64,000 nucleotides of DNA from Sphingopyxis sp. (lineage in GTDB: Bacteria > Pseudomonadota > Alphaproteobacteria > Sphingomonadales > Sphingomonadaceae). Made by a program: the position numbers and the translations under genes. Shown piece by piece: positions 33,113 through 41,270 of this stretch. The stretch's first letter is position 1, and every line of letters starts with the position of its first letter. The notes under the pieces were generated by a model that was given only the letters and a program-made list of their open reading frames with translations, did no database searches and was not told the DNA's origin. The stretch lies in the NCBI RefSeq assembly GCF_016793825.1, contig NZ_JAEULM010000017.1, positions 32,981 through 96,980 of the forward strand, in the 5' to 3' direction.

Positions 33113-33240
33113 GATCCTCCCTGCCGCGCAGCGGTGGGGAGGGGGACCGCCCGCGTAGCGGATGGTGGAGGGGCCGCGCCATGGTCCCTCCGTCAGCCCT
33201 TCGGGCCGCCACCTCCCAAGGCTTCGCCGTAGGGAGGATT
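33113..33240. repeat. 128-bp dispersed element (copy 2, inverted relative to 8345-8475)
   Basis: Begins GATCCTCCCTG and ends AGGGAGGATT. Its reverse complement lines up with the element at 8345-8475 along the full length, sharing blocks such as GAGGTGGC, GCTGACGGAGGG, GCCCCTCCACCA and GGTCCCCCTCCCCAC. No coding capacity; it could form a long branched hairpin. Likely a small non-autonomous mobile or REP-like element. Confidence 0.75.
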
Positions 33241-33314
33241 CTTATTGCGCGCCGTAACGATAATTGGCCCGTCCGGGCCTATCCCGGCGATCGCTATCCG
33301 CCTATAGCGCCGAC

Positions 33315-34694
33315 ATGACGATCAGCCTCTTCGAACTCTTCAAAATCGGTGTTGGTCCTTCGAGCTCGCATACGGTGGGCCCGATGGTCGCGGCGCGGCG
33401 TTTTGCCGTCTGGCTGGAGGAACACGGCCTGTTGACTCAGACCGCGCATGTCGAGGCCGATCTCTATGGCTCACTGGCGCTGACGGGGAAGGGGCACGCC
33501 GCCGACACGGCGGTCGTTGCGGGCTTGGCGGGGGAAATCCCGGCCTCGACCAGCTTTGCCGCGATCAAGGCGCATTGGGACCGGGCGGTCGGTGAGGGGT
33601 TCCTCTATCTGCTCGGCCGCATCCGCGTGCGGTTCCAGCCGGCGCGCGACCTGCATTTCCAGATGAAGCAGCGTCAACCTTTCCACAGCAACGCACTGTC
33701 GTTCACCGCGCGCGACGGTGGGGGAGAAATTCTCGCCAAGCGGATGTATTTCTCGATCGGTGGCGGCTTCGTCGTCGATGAGGATGAGGCGGGCCGCAAC
33801 AGCCGCGGGGCTGAGGATGAGGTCGAACTGCCTTTCGCCTATACCTCGGGCGCCGATCTGCTGAAAATGGGCGAGGCTTCGGGCAAGAGTTTCGCCGAAA
33901 TGATGCTCGAGAACGAACTGGCGCATCGCAGCCTCGCGGAAGTCGAGGCGGGGCTGGACGCAGTCGCCGAGGCGATGGATGCATCGATCGAGGCCGGCTG
34001 TTCCAGCACCGGAATCCTGCCCGGCGGCCTGAAGGTCAAGCGCCGCGCGCCGCAGATCGCGGCCGACATCCGCGAACGGCACGAGGCGAACCTGTCCGAT
34101 CCGATGGCGATGATGGACTGGATCAACCTGTGGGCGATGGCGGTGAACGAGGAAAATGCCGCGGGCGGCAAGGTCGTCACCGCGCCGACGAACGGCGCGG
34201 CGGGGATCATCCCGGCGGTGATCCGCTATTACAAGCGCAGTTATCGCGGCGATGCTGCGGGCGTGCGGACCTTCCTGCTCGCCGCGGGCGCGGTCGGCGC
34301 ATTGTACAAGCGCAACGCCAGCATCTCGGGCGCCGAGGTCGGCTGCCAGGGCGAGGTCGGCGTCGCCTGTTCGATGGCGGCGGCGGGGCTGACCGCCGCG
34401 CTCGGCGGTACCAACGCGCAGGTCGAGAATGCCGCCGAGATCGGCATGGAGCATAACCTCGGCCTCACCTGCGATCCGATCGGCGGGCTGGTGCAGATCC
34501 CGTGCATCGAGCGCAACGCGATGGGCGCGATCAAGGCGATCGACGCGAGCCGTATCGCGATGATCGGCGATGGCACGCATGTCGTCAGCCTCGACACGGT
34601 GATCGCGACGATGCTGCAGACCGGCCGCGACATGCGCGACAAATATAAGGAAACGTCGAAGGGCGGGCTGGCGGTGAGCGTGGTGGAGTGTTGA
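33315..34694 (+). CDS. sdaA: L-serine ammonia-lyase (Fe-S, single chain)
   Basis: 459 residues from the ATG at 33315. Deaminates serine to pyruvate with an oxygen-sensitive [4Fe-4S] cluster. The alpha and beta parts are fused in one chain, as in E. coli SdaA: '[16 protein letters not shown]' at the start, '[19 protein letters not shown]' in the middle, and cluster-region cysteines in '[20 protein letters not shown]' and '[14 protein letters not shown]'. It ends '[12 protein letters not shown]' with the typical terminal Cys. No serine transporter gene adjacent. Confidence 0.95.
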   Translation: MTISLFELFKIGVGPSSSHTVGPMVAARRFAVWLEEHGLLTQTAHVEADLYGSLALTGKGHAADTAVVAGLAGEIPASTSFAAIKAHWDRAVGEGFLYLLGRIRVRFQPARDLHFQMKQRQPFHSNALSFTARDGGGEILAKRMYFSIGGGFVVDEDEAGRNSRGAEDEVELPFAYTSGADLLKMGEASGKSFAEMMLENELAHRSLAEVEAGLDAVAEAMDASIEAGCSSTGILPGGLKVKRRAPQIAADIRERHEANLSDPMAMMDWINLWAMAVNEENAAGGKVVTAPTNGAAGIIPAVIRYYKRSYRGDAAGVRTFLLAAGAVGALYKRNASISGAEVGCQGEVGVACSMAAAGLTAALGGTNAQVENAAEIGMEHNLGLTCDPIGGLVQIPCIERNAMGAIKAIDASRIAMIGDGTHVVSLDTVIATMLQTGRDMRDKYKETSKGGLAVSVVEC

Positions 34695-34714
34695 GCTAAG
34701 CCGTGGCTGCTTAA

Positions 34715-34918
34715 CTAGCCGAAAGTTACGCCCCGCCGCTGGTAAAAGCCTTCCCAATTGGCCGGCTCGGGGTTTTGTTCGGCATAACGCCGCTTTGCGT
34801 CGGCATGTTTGCGAGCGAACCAGCCATTAAATTCGACCATGTACGCTTCGCCGTCCCCCATACGCCAGCCAATAGAGCCAGCTTGAATATTAGGATGAGT
34901 TTTCCATGGCGGTATCAT
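34715..34918 (-). CDS. Conserved-looking 67-residue protein of unknown function
   Basis: 67 residues, convergent with sdaA. Rich in Trp, Tyr and Gly: 'SIGWRMGDGEAYMVEFNGWF' followed by 'YAEQNPEPANWEGFYQRR'. No signal peptide, no helix-turn-helix. The composition (several Trp, ordered P-x-x-W-x-G-F-Y end) is not what random antisense sequence gives, and I have an impression of similar small proteins in sphingomonads, but cannot confirm. The start may be elsewhere. Confidence 0.5.
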   Translation of the reverse strand: MIPPWKTHPNIQAGSIGWRMGDGEAYMVEFNGWFARKHADAKRRYAEQNPEPANWEGFYQRRGVTFG

Positions 34919-34988
34919 GGTATGGGACTAGCCCAAATCAAAGTTAGCTTGCAACTGAGGCGCAGGGAGAGCCCGACCTCACCTTCAT

Positions 34989-35061
34989 CGTCATCCCGGA
35001 CTTGATCCGGGATCCATTTCAGCGCCGAGGTCATGGACCCCGGGTCAAGCCCGGGGTGACG
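34989..35061. repeat. CGTCATCCCGG-type palindrome
   Basis: CGTCATCCCGGACTTGATCC near the left end is mirrored by an imperfect copy ending CCGGGGTGACG. Together with the tandem hairpins at 35153-35292 it accounts for most of the 390-base gap between the 67-residue gene and the LysR gene; I see no gene in the rest. Confidence 0.7.
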
Positions 35062-35152
35062 AAAGGGGCGGGCGGCAAAAGCTGCTTTCCTACATTATCC
35101 CGCTGTGCCAGCCTCCAATTTCGCTCTTTGACCAGTTTGATATTCGCGCCTT

Positions 35153-35292
35153 CGCTTAACGCGACAAAGGAGACAGTTTCACGCTGTCTGTCCGTATCTT
35201 TTGTCTCCTTAAGCGCCGACGTCCCATGCCGCTAAAGCCACAAAGGACACAGTGTCGATGCGCGCATGCGGGGCTTTTGTGGCTTTAAGCCC
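35153..35292. repeat. Two tandem copies of a ~76-bp hairpin unit
   Basis: ACAAAGGA at 35164 recurs at 35240, and CTTTTGT...TTAAGC at 35198 recurs at 35274, both at a period of 76 bases. In each copy the first block can pair with the second; the second copy gives a stem of about 13 pairs (TAAAGCCACAAAG with CTTTTGTGGCTTTA). They could be RNA hairpins or a duplicated palindromic element. Confidence 0.6.
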
Positions 35293-35308
35293 GAAATGAC
35301 GAGCACAG

Positions 35309-36199
35309 CTACGCTGCCTCACTCCGCGACAACGCCCCCGGCAATTCCTCGCGCAGCTTGTCGATCAGCAGCCGTACCTTCGGCAGCAGATGCCGGCGCT
35401 GCGGATAGACAGCCCAGATCGGTTCCTCCTGCGGGCGGAGCGGGTCGAGGAGCGAGACGAGGGCGCCGCTTTGCAGGTGCGGCATCACGTAGAAATCGGG
35501 AAGCTGGCACACGCCATGGCCAGCGAGCGCGGCTTCGGTGACCGCGGTACCGCTGTTGCAGCGCCAGCGGCCGGCGGGGCGGTGGGTGATCTCTTTGCCC
35601 TGCGACCGGAAATGCCAGGCGGGGGCGGTGCCGAGCAGGCATTCGTGGCGCGCGAGGTCGTCGATCGACGCCGGCGTTCCGGCGCGCGAAAGATAGGCGG
35701 GTGCGGCGCAGAGATAGAGGCTGCGCGAGGCGATGCGCGTCGCGACGAGCCCCGAGTCCGGCAGCGTGCCGGTGCGGATCGCGAGGTCGAACCCTTCCGC
35801 GAGCAAATCGACGACGCGGTTGGTGAGTTCAAGCGTCACCGTCACGTCGGGAAAGGCGAAGGCGTAATCGCGCGCGATCTGCGCGACGAAGCGCTCGCCC
35901 ATCGCGATCGAGCAGGTCATCCGCACCTCGCCGCGTGGCGCGCCGTCGTCGCTGACCGCCGACAGCGCATCGTTGCGCGCGGCGATGAGGCTGCGGAACT
36001 GTTCGATCAGCGTGCGGCCTGCCGGGGTCGGGACGACGCGGCGCGTCGTGCGCACGAAAATCTGCGCGCCGATGCTGTTTTCGAGGCGGATGACCGCGCG
36101 GCTGATGTGCGAGGTCGAGGTGCCGAGCCGCGCCGCCGCCGCGACGAAGCTGCCCCCGTCGGCGATCGCGACAACCTCTTCGATGCCCTCCCAGCCCAT
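35309..36199 (-). CDS. LysR family transcriptional regulator
   Basis: 296 residues. An N-terminal winged HTH (about 5-62: '[31 protein letters not shown]') and a C-terminal periplasmic-binding-like effector domain (about 90-290: '[19 protein letters not shown]', '[12 protein letters not shown]'), of the CrgA/AaeR subgroup type. Divergent from the formaldehyde dehydrogenase gene with about 100 bases between, so it may regulate that gene, which is the usual LysR arrangement. The effector is unknown. Confidence 0.9.
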   Translation of the reverse strand: MGWEGIEEVVAIADGGSFVAAAARLGTSTSHISRAVIRLENSIGAQIFVRTTRRVVPTPAGRTLIEQFRSLIAARNDALSAVSDDGAPRGEVRMTCSIAMGERFVAQIARDYAFAFPDVTVTLELTNRVVDLLAEGFDLAIRTGTLPDSGLVATRIASRSLYLCAAPAYLSRAGTPASIDDLARHECLLGTAPAWHFRSQGKEITHRPAGRWRCNSGTAVTEAALAGHGVCQLPDFYVMPHLQSGALVSLLDPLRPQEEPIWAVYPQRRHLLPKVRLLIDKLREELPGALSRSEAA

Positions 36200-36298
36200 T
36201 ATCCCTCCAGCGCAATAATATATTCCCGATTGGCCCCTTTATCGTGCTTTGGATCGGTGTACAGCGGGCGCAATCCATTTTCCGTGAGGAGCATTCCC

Positions 36299-37411
36299 AT
36301 GAAGACCCGCGCCGCCGTTGCGTTCGAAGCGAAGAAGCCGTTGGAGATCGTCGAACTCGATCTGGAAGGCCCGAAGGCGGGTGAGGTGCTGGTCGAAATC
36401 ATGGCGACGGGCATCTGCCACACCGACGCCTATACGCTCGACGGTTTCGACAGCGAGGGCATCTTCCCGAGCGTGCTGGGGCATGAGGGCGCGGGCGTCG
36501 TGCGCGAGGTCGGCGCGGGCGTCGCCAGTGTGAAGCCGGGCGACCATGTGATCCCGCTCTACACGCCGGAATGCCGCCAGTGTAAGTCGTGTCTCAGCGG
36601 CAAGACGAACCTCTGTACCGCGATCCGCGCGACGCAGGGCAAGGGGTTGATGCCCGACGGCACGACGCGGTTCAGCTACAAGGGTCAGCCGATCTTCCAT
36701 TATATGGGCTGCTCGACCTTCTCGAACTTCACCGTGCTGCCCGAGATCGCGGTCGCGAAAATCCGCGAGGACGCGCCGTTCCAGTCGAGCTGCTACATCG
36801 GCTGCGGCGTGACCACGGGGGTGGGAGCCGTCATCAACACCGCCAAGGTGCAGGTCGGCGACAATGTCGTCGTCTTCGGGCTCGGCGGTATCGGGCTCAA
36901 CGTGATCCAGGGCGCGCGGCTTGCCGGCGCGAACAAGATCATCGGTGTCGACATCAACCCCGACCGCGAGGAATGGGGCCGCAAGTTCGGCATGACCGCC
37001 TTCCTGAACTCGAAGGGCATGAGCCGCGAGGATGTCGTCGCGACGATCGTCCAGATGACCGACGGCGGCGCCGACTATACCTTCGACGCGACGGGCAACA
37101 CCGAAGTGATGCGGATCGCACTCGAAGCCTGCCACCGCGGCTGGGGAACCTCGATCATCATCGGCGTGGCCGAGGCGGGCAAGGAAATCGCGACGCGCCC
37201 GTTCCAGCTCGTCACCGGGCGCAACTGGCGCGGCACCGCCTTCGGCGGCGCGAAGGGCCGCACCGACGTGCCGAAGATCGTCGACATGTATATGACCGGC
37301 AAGATCGAGATCGACCCGATGATCACCCACGTCATGGGGCTGGAAGAGATCAACAAGGGGTTCGACCTGATGCACGCGGGTGAGAGCATCCGCAGCGTCG
37401 TCGTCTTTTGA
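36299..37411 (+). CDS. frmA: S-(hydroxymethyl)glutathione dehydrogenase / class III alcohol dehydrogenase
   Basis: 370 residues, the standard length. Oxidises the glutathione adduct of formaldehyde to S-formylglutathione with NAD. Catalytic zinc ligands Cys40 and His62 ('TGICHTD', 'LGHEGAG') and structural zinc cysteines 92, 95, 98 and 106 are present; '[19 protein letters not shown]' is the NAD fold. It begins a run of same-strand genes including formyl-THF deformylase and S-formylglutathione hydrolase, which completes the pathway to formate. Confidence 0.96.
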   Translation: MKTRAAVAFEAKKPLEIVELDLEGPKAGEVLVEIMATGICHTDAYTLDGFDSEGIFPSVLGHEGAGVVREVGAGVASVKPGDHVIPLYTPECRQCKSCLSGKTNLCTAIRATQGKGLMPDGTTRFSYKGQPIFHYMGCSTFSNFTVLPEIAVAKIREDAPFQSSCYIGCGVTTGVGAVINTAKVQVGDNVVVFGLGGIGLNVIQGARLAGANKIIGVDINPDREEWGRKFGMTAFLNSKGMSREDVVATIVQMTDGGADYTFDATGNTEVMRIALEACHRGWGTSIIIGVAEAGKEIATRPFQLVTGRNWRGTAFGGAKGRTDVPKIVDMYMTGKIEIDPMITHVMGLEEINKGFDLMHAGESIRSVVVF

Positions 37412-37500
37412 TCTAATACTTTTTTCCCTGCCCCATATGCTTGCCGCGGCGCGTGTCTTCCGCCATGCGAAGCGGCGCCACCATGGGGCGGGGGAGTGAT

Positions 37501-38364
37501 ATGTTGACCGGACCATATGTTCTGACCTTCAGCTGTGTCGACGCGGTGGGCATCGTGTCCGCCGTGACGGGGCTGCTGGCCGAACGTGACGGATTCATCC
37601 TCGACAGCCAGCAATATGCCGATCTTGGGTCGGGGCGCTTTTTCATGCGGGTCGAGTTTCGCGGCGCGGGTCAGCGCTTTCCTGAGGATTTTGCCGGCGT
37701 GCAGGAAGCGTTCGCGCCGATCGTCGCCCGCTTTGCCATGGATGCACGGATCAGCGACGGCGCCGTCAAGCCGCGCTTCGTGATCGCGGTGTCGCAGGGC
37801 AGCCATTGCCTCAACGACCTGCTCCATCGCTGGTCCACGGGGAATCTCGCGATCGATATCGTCGGCGTGGTGTCGAACCACGAGGCGCAGCGACGGCTGT
37901 CCGAATGGCATGGCGTGCCGTTCCATTATCTGCCCGTGAGCGACGCCAATCGCGCCGAACAGGAAGCGGCGATCCTTGGCGTGATGGACCGCGGCGGCGC
38001 CGAATATCTGGTGCTGGCGCGGTACATGCAGGTGCTGTCGCAGGATCTGTCGGCCAGGCTGGCCGGACGCTGCATCAACATCCACCACAGCTTTCTGCCG
38101 GGTTTCAAGGGGGCGAAACCCTATCACCGGGCGCACGAGCGCGGGGTCAAGCTGATCGGCGCGACCGCGCATTTCGTCACGAGCGATCTCGACGAAGGGC
38201 CGATCATCGAACAGGCGGTCGAGCGCGTCGATCATCGCGATTCGGTGGAAGAACTGATCCGGATCGGACGCGATACCGAGGCCCAGGTTCTGGCGCGCGC
38301 GGTGCGCTGGGTCGCCGAACAGCGTGTTTTGATCGACGGGCGCAAGGCCGTGGTCTTCCGCTGA
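37501..38364 (+). CDS. purU: Formyltetrahydrofolate deformylase
   Basis: 287 residues from the ATG at 37501. Releases formate from 10-formyl-THF, balancing the one-carbon pool. An N-terminal ACT-like domain (about 5-85: 'LTFSCVDAVGIVSAVTGLLA') precedes the formyltransferase domain with 'NIHHSFLPGFKGAKPYHRA' (catalytic Asn and His) and 'TSDLDEGPIIEQ' (catalytic Asp). Its place between frmA and the S-formylglutathione hydrolase links folate-bound and glutathione-bound one-carbon disposal. Confidence 0.95.
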   Translation: MLTGPYVLTFSCVDAVGIVSAVTGLLAERDGFILDSQQYADLGSGRFFMRVEFRGAGQRFPEDFAGVQEAFAPIVARFAMDARISDGAVKPRFVIAVSQGSHCLNDLLHRWSTGNLAIDIVGVVSNHEAQRRLSEWHGVPFHYLPVSDANRAEQEAAILGVMDRGGAEYLVLARYMQVLSQDLSARLAGRCINIHHSFLPGFKGAKPYHRAHERGVKLIGATAHFVTSDLDEGPIIEQAVERVDHRDSVEELIRIGRDTEAQVLARAVRWVAEQRVLIDGRKAVVFR

Positions 38365-38419
38365 TCGAGCGAAGAGTATAGGTAGCGATTCGCAACCAAA
38401 ACCAGAGGAGCAAAAGGCG

Positions 38420-38800
38420 ATGTACAGTCACAATATGGTCGGGTCGAACGACATCGACGCATCGAAGAAATTCTATGATGCGACGTTCCAGGCCATCGGC
38501 GGCAAGCCGGGGATCCAGGACGACAAGGGCCGCCTGATCTATATGCACAACGGCGGGCTGTTTCTGGTGACGGCGCCGATCGATGGCCAGCCGGCGACCG
38601 CCGGCAATGGCTGCACGATCGGCTTTGCCATGGAAAATCCCGAGCAGGCGAATGCCTGGCACGCGGCGGGCGTCGAAGCGGGCGGCACCTCGATCGAAGA
38701 TCCGCCGGGCGTTCGCGAAGGCGGGTTCGGGCAGCTTTACCTTGCCTATCTGCGCGATCCGTCGGGCAACAAGCTCTGCGCGCTGCATCGCGTCGCATAA
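38420..38800 (+). CDS. VOC (glyoxalase-like) family protein
   Basis: 126 residues: one vicinal-oxygen-chelate unit with two beta-alpha-beta3 repeats, 'MVGSNDIDASKKFYDATFQA' at the start and 'GQLYLAYLRDPSGNKLCAL' at the end, as in glyoxalase/bleomycin-resistance proteins. GGAG and AAGG lie upstream. The metal ligand set is partial by eye. Same strand as frmA and purU, with a 55-base gap, so possibly in the same transcript. Substrate unknown; an aldehyde adduct would suit the neighbourhood. Confidence 0.85.
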   Translation: MYSHNMVGSNDIDASKKFYDATFQAIGGKPGIQDDKGRLIYMHNGGLFLVTAPIDGQPATAGNGCTIGFAMENPEQANAWHAAGVEAGGTSIEDPPGVREGGFGQLYLAYLRDPSGNKLCALHRVA

Positions 38801-38809
38801 GGCACGAAC

Positions 38810-39313
38810 ATGCGTGGCGAAGAGGGATTGCTTGCCGATCTTGGCGTGCTTGCGATCCCCTTCGCCGCATATGAGCATGTTGCCGTCTTCACAGTCGCCG
38901 AGAGCGATGCCGTCAACGCGGCGATCCCCGGCGCGCATACCAAGAACCTGTTCCTCAAGGACAATGGCGGCGCCTTTTGGCTGGTGACGGTGCCGTCCGA
39001 CGCGCGCGTCGACCTGAAAGCGTTGCCCGCCGCCATCGGCAGCAAGCGCGTGAGCTTTGGCAAGGCCGAGGACATGCAGCGGCTGCTTGGTATCGTGCCG
39101 GGTTCGGTGACACCGCTCGCGGCGATCAACGCGCCACCGGGCAGCATAGCGGTGGTGGTCGACGAGGCGCTGGCAGCCGCCGACACCGTGAACGTCCATC
39201 CGCTTCGCAACACCGCAACGCTCGGGCTTTCGGGCGCGGCGATCCTCGATCTGTTGCGTCATTGGGGGCATCGCCCCCTTGTCGCGCCCATCCCCATGCA
39301 GGACATGCCATGA
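38810..39313 (+). CDS. YbaK/ProXp-type aminoacyl-tRNA deacylase
   Basis: 167 residues. Single YbaK-like editing domain of the freestanding prolyl-tRNA deacylase type, which clears mischarged tRNA in trans: 'GAHTKNLFLKDNGGAFWLVT' carries the conserved K in 'TKNLFLKD', 'SFGKAEDMQRLLGIVPGSVTP' and 'VVDEALAAADTVNVHPLRN' follow the family. Its stop overlaps the next ATG (ATGA). Why it is coupled to S-formylglutathione hydrolase is not clear. Confidence 0.9.
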   Translation: MRGEEGLLADLGVLAIPFAAYEHVAVFTVAESDAVNAAIPGAHTKNLFLKDNGGAFWLVTVPSDARVDLKALPAAIGSKRVSFGKAEDMQRLLGIVPGSVTPLAAINAPPGSIAVVVDEALAAADTVNVHPLRNTATLGLSGAAILDLLRHWGHRPLVAPIPMQDMP

Positions 39314-40158
39314 CCTTCGAAACCCTGTCCACGAACCGCAGCCACGGCGGCACGCAGGGCGTGTACAAGCATGCCAGCACGACCACCGGCACCCACATGA
39401 CCTTTGCGGTTTTCGTCCCCGACCATGCGCCGGGGACGAAGCTGCCCGTCCTCTGGTATCTGTCGGGACTGACCTGCACGCACGCCAATGTGATGGAAAA
39501 GGGCGAATATCGGGCGGCCTGCGCCGAACATGGCGTGATCTTCATCGCGCCCGATACCAGCCCGCGCGGGGAGGGCGTCCCCGACGATCCCGACGCAGCC
39601 TATGATTTCGGTCTGGGCGCGGGATTCTATGTCGATGCGACGGTCGATCCGTGGGCGAAGAATTATCGGATGCGCAGTTATGTCGAGGATGAACTGCCCT
39701 CGCTGGTGCTGCGCAATTTCGCGAGCGCCGACCTGTCGCGGCAGGCGATTACCGGCCATTCGATGGGCGGCCACGGCGCGCTGACGATCGGGCTCCGCAA
39801 CCCGGACCGGTTCCGTTCGGTATCGGCCTTTTCCCCCATCGTCGCGCCGTCACAATGCCCGTGGGGCGAAAAGGCGCTCGGCAATTATCTGGGCCCCGAC
39901 CGGGAGGATTGGCACGCCTATGACGCCTGCGCCCTGCTCGATCAGGGGTCGCGCGTGCCCGACCTGCTTGTCGATCAGGGCGATGCCGACAACTTTCTGG
40001 ACGAACAGCTCAAGACGCACCTGTTGCGGGAGGCGTGCGAGCGCGCTGGGCAGAAGGCCGAAATCCGCATGCAGCCGGGGTACGACCACAGCTATTATTT
40101 CATCTCCACCTTCATGGCCGGACATGTCGCCTGGCATGCCGAGCGGTTGAAGGCGTGA
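39310..40158 (+). CDS. fghA: S-formylglutathione hydrolase
   Basis: 282 residues. Esterase D family: hydrolyses S-formylglutathione to formate and glutathione. Seen: 'SGLTCTHANVMEKGEYR', the nucleophile elbow 'ITGHSMGGHGAL', 'DQGDADNFLDEQL' with the catalytic Asp, and 'QPGYDHSYYF' with the catalytic His. Translationally coupled to the deacylase gene upstream and completes the glutathione-dependent formaldehyde pathway begun by frmA. Confidence 0.96.
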   Translation: MTFETLSTNRSHGGTQGVYKHASTTTGTHMTFAVFVPDHAPGTKLPVLWYLSGLTCTHANVMEKGEYRAACAEHGVIFIAPDTSPRGEGVPDDPDAAYDFGLGAGFYVDATVDPWAKNYRMRSYVEDELPSLVLRNFASADLSRQAITGHSMGGHGALTIGLRNPDRFRSVSAFSPIVAPSQCPWGEKALGNYLGPDREDWHAYDACALLDQGSRVPDLLVDQGDADNFLDEQLKTHLLREACERAGQKAEIRMQPGYDHSYYFISTFMAGHVAWHAERLKA

Positions 40159-40187
40159 CCTCCTCCCTCCCGCAGGTGGGAGGGGAG

Positions 40188-41174
40188 CTATGCGTGTTCG
40201 GGAATGAGCAGGCTCGACCCCGTCGTGCGCCCGGCCGCGAGGTCGGCGTGCGCGCGCGCGGCATCTTCCAGCGAGTAGCGCTGGCCGACGGTGATCTTCA
40301 CGCCGCCGCTTTCGATCATGGCGAACAATCGCTCGGCCCCCGCCGCGCGCTCAGCCGGGGCGAGATAATAGTCGAACAGGGTCGGCCGGGTCACGAACTG
40401 CGATCCATGCTGCGCCAGCACGCCCAGATTGACGCCTGACACGGGTCCGCCGGCGTTGCCGTAGCTGACGATCAGGCCCCGGCGCGCCGTGGCCTTGAGC
40501 GAGGTTGCCCAGGTGGTCATGCCGATCCCGTCGAACGTCACGGGTACGCCCTGACCGTCGGTAATCTCGCGGACATGCGCGGCGACGTCGGCCTCCCTGT
40601 AGCGGATGACATGGTCGGCGCCGGCGTCGCGCGCAGCCTGTTCCTTCGCCTCGGTGCTGACGGTCCCGATCACCGTGGCGCCGATCGCCTTCAGCCACTG
40701 GACAAGGATCAGCCCGACGCCACCCGCGGCGGCATGGACGAGCACCGGCCATCCGGCCTCGACCTTTGCGCAGCGTTCGACCAGCATTTCGACTGTCGCC
40801 GCCTTGAGCAGCGCGGCGGCCGCCGTTTCGTCGTCGATCGCGGCGGGAAGCTTGAACAGCGACGCAGCCGAAACGAGGCGCGCGCTGGCATAGGCGTTGC
40901 GCTGGGGGCCGAAGGTCGCGACGCGGTCGCCGGGCTGGAAGCCGTGGACGTCCGCGCCGACTGCAATCACTTCACCCGCGGCTTCGATCCCGAGGCCGCC
41001 GGGAAGGTCGATCGGATAGGTGCCGTCGCGGTGATAGATGTCGATATAGTTGAGGCCAACCGCAGTCTGCCGCACGAGCAACTGGCCCGGACCGGGCGCG
41101 CCGAGCGTCACCTCGCGCCAGTCGATGACATCTGGCCCACCCTGTCTTTCGATGAACGCCTCGATCGCCCGCAT
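40188..41174 (-). CDS. Quinone oxidoreductase (zeta-crystallin type)
   Basis: 328 residues from the ATG at 41174, which follows AGGAGTGAGG; an earlier in-frame start has no ribosome site. Zinc-free medium-chain dehydrogenase: 'QTAVGLNYIDIYHRDGTYP', 'LGIEAAGEVIAVGADV' and 'VLVHAAAGGVGLILVQWLKA' (NADPH-binding). Likely NADPH-dependent one-electron reduction of quinones. Convergent with fghA and not obviously in an operon. Confidence 0.92.
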   Translation of the reverse strand: MRAIEAFIERQGGPDVIDWREVTLGAPGPGQLLVRQTAVGLNYIDIYHRDGTYPIDLPGGLGIEAAGEVIAVGADVHGFQPGDRVATFGPQRNAYASARLVSAASLFKLPAAIDDETAAAALLKAATVEMLVERCAKVEAGWPVLVHAAAGGVGLILVQWLKAIGATVIGTVSTEAKEQAARDAGADHVIRYREADVAAHVREITDGQGVPVTFDGIGMTTWATSLKATARRGLIVSYGNAGGPVSGVNLGVLAQHGSQFVTRPTLFDYYLAPAERAAGAERLFAMIESGGVKITVGQRYSLEDAARAHADLAAGRTTGSSLLIPEHA

Positions 41175-41270
41175 ATGCCTCACTCCTGCTGTCCGGTCCA
41201 TCTGGTGAACCGGACCGCCGGGCGCAAGGGCACGGCGTTCAACGCCGTTCGTGCGAGAGGCGCGGCGGCA

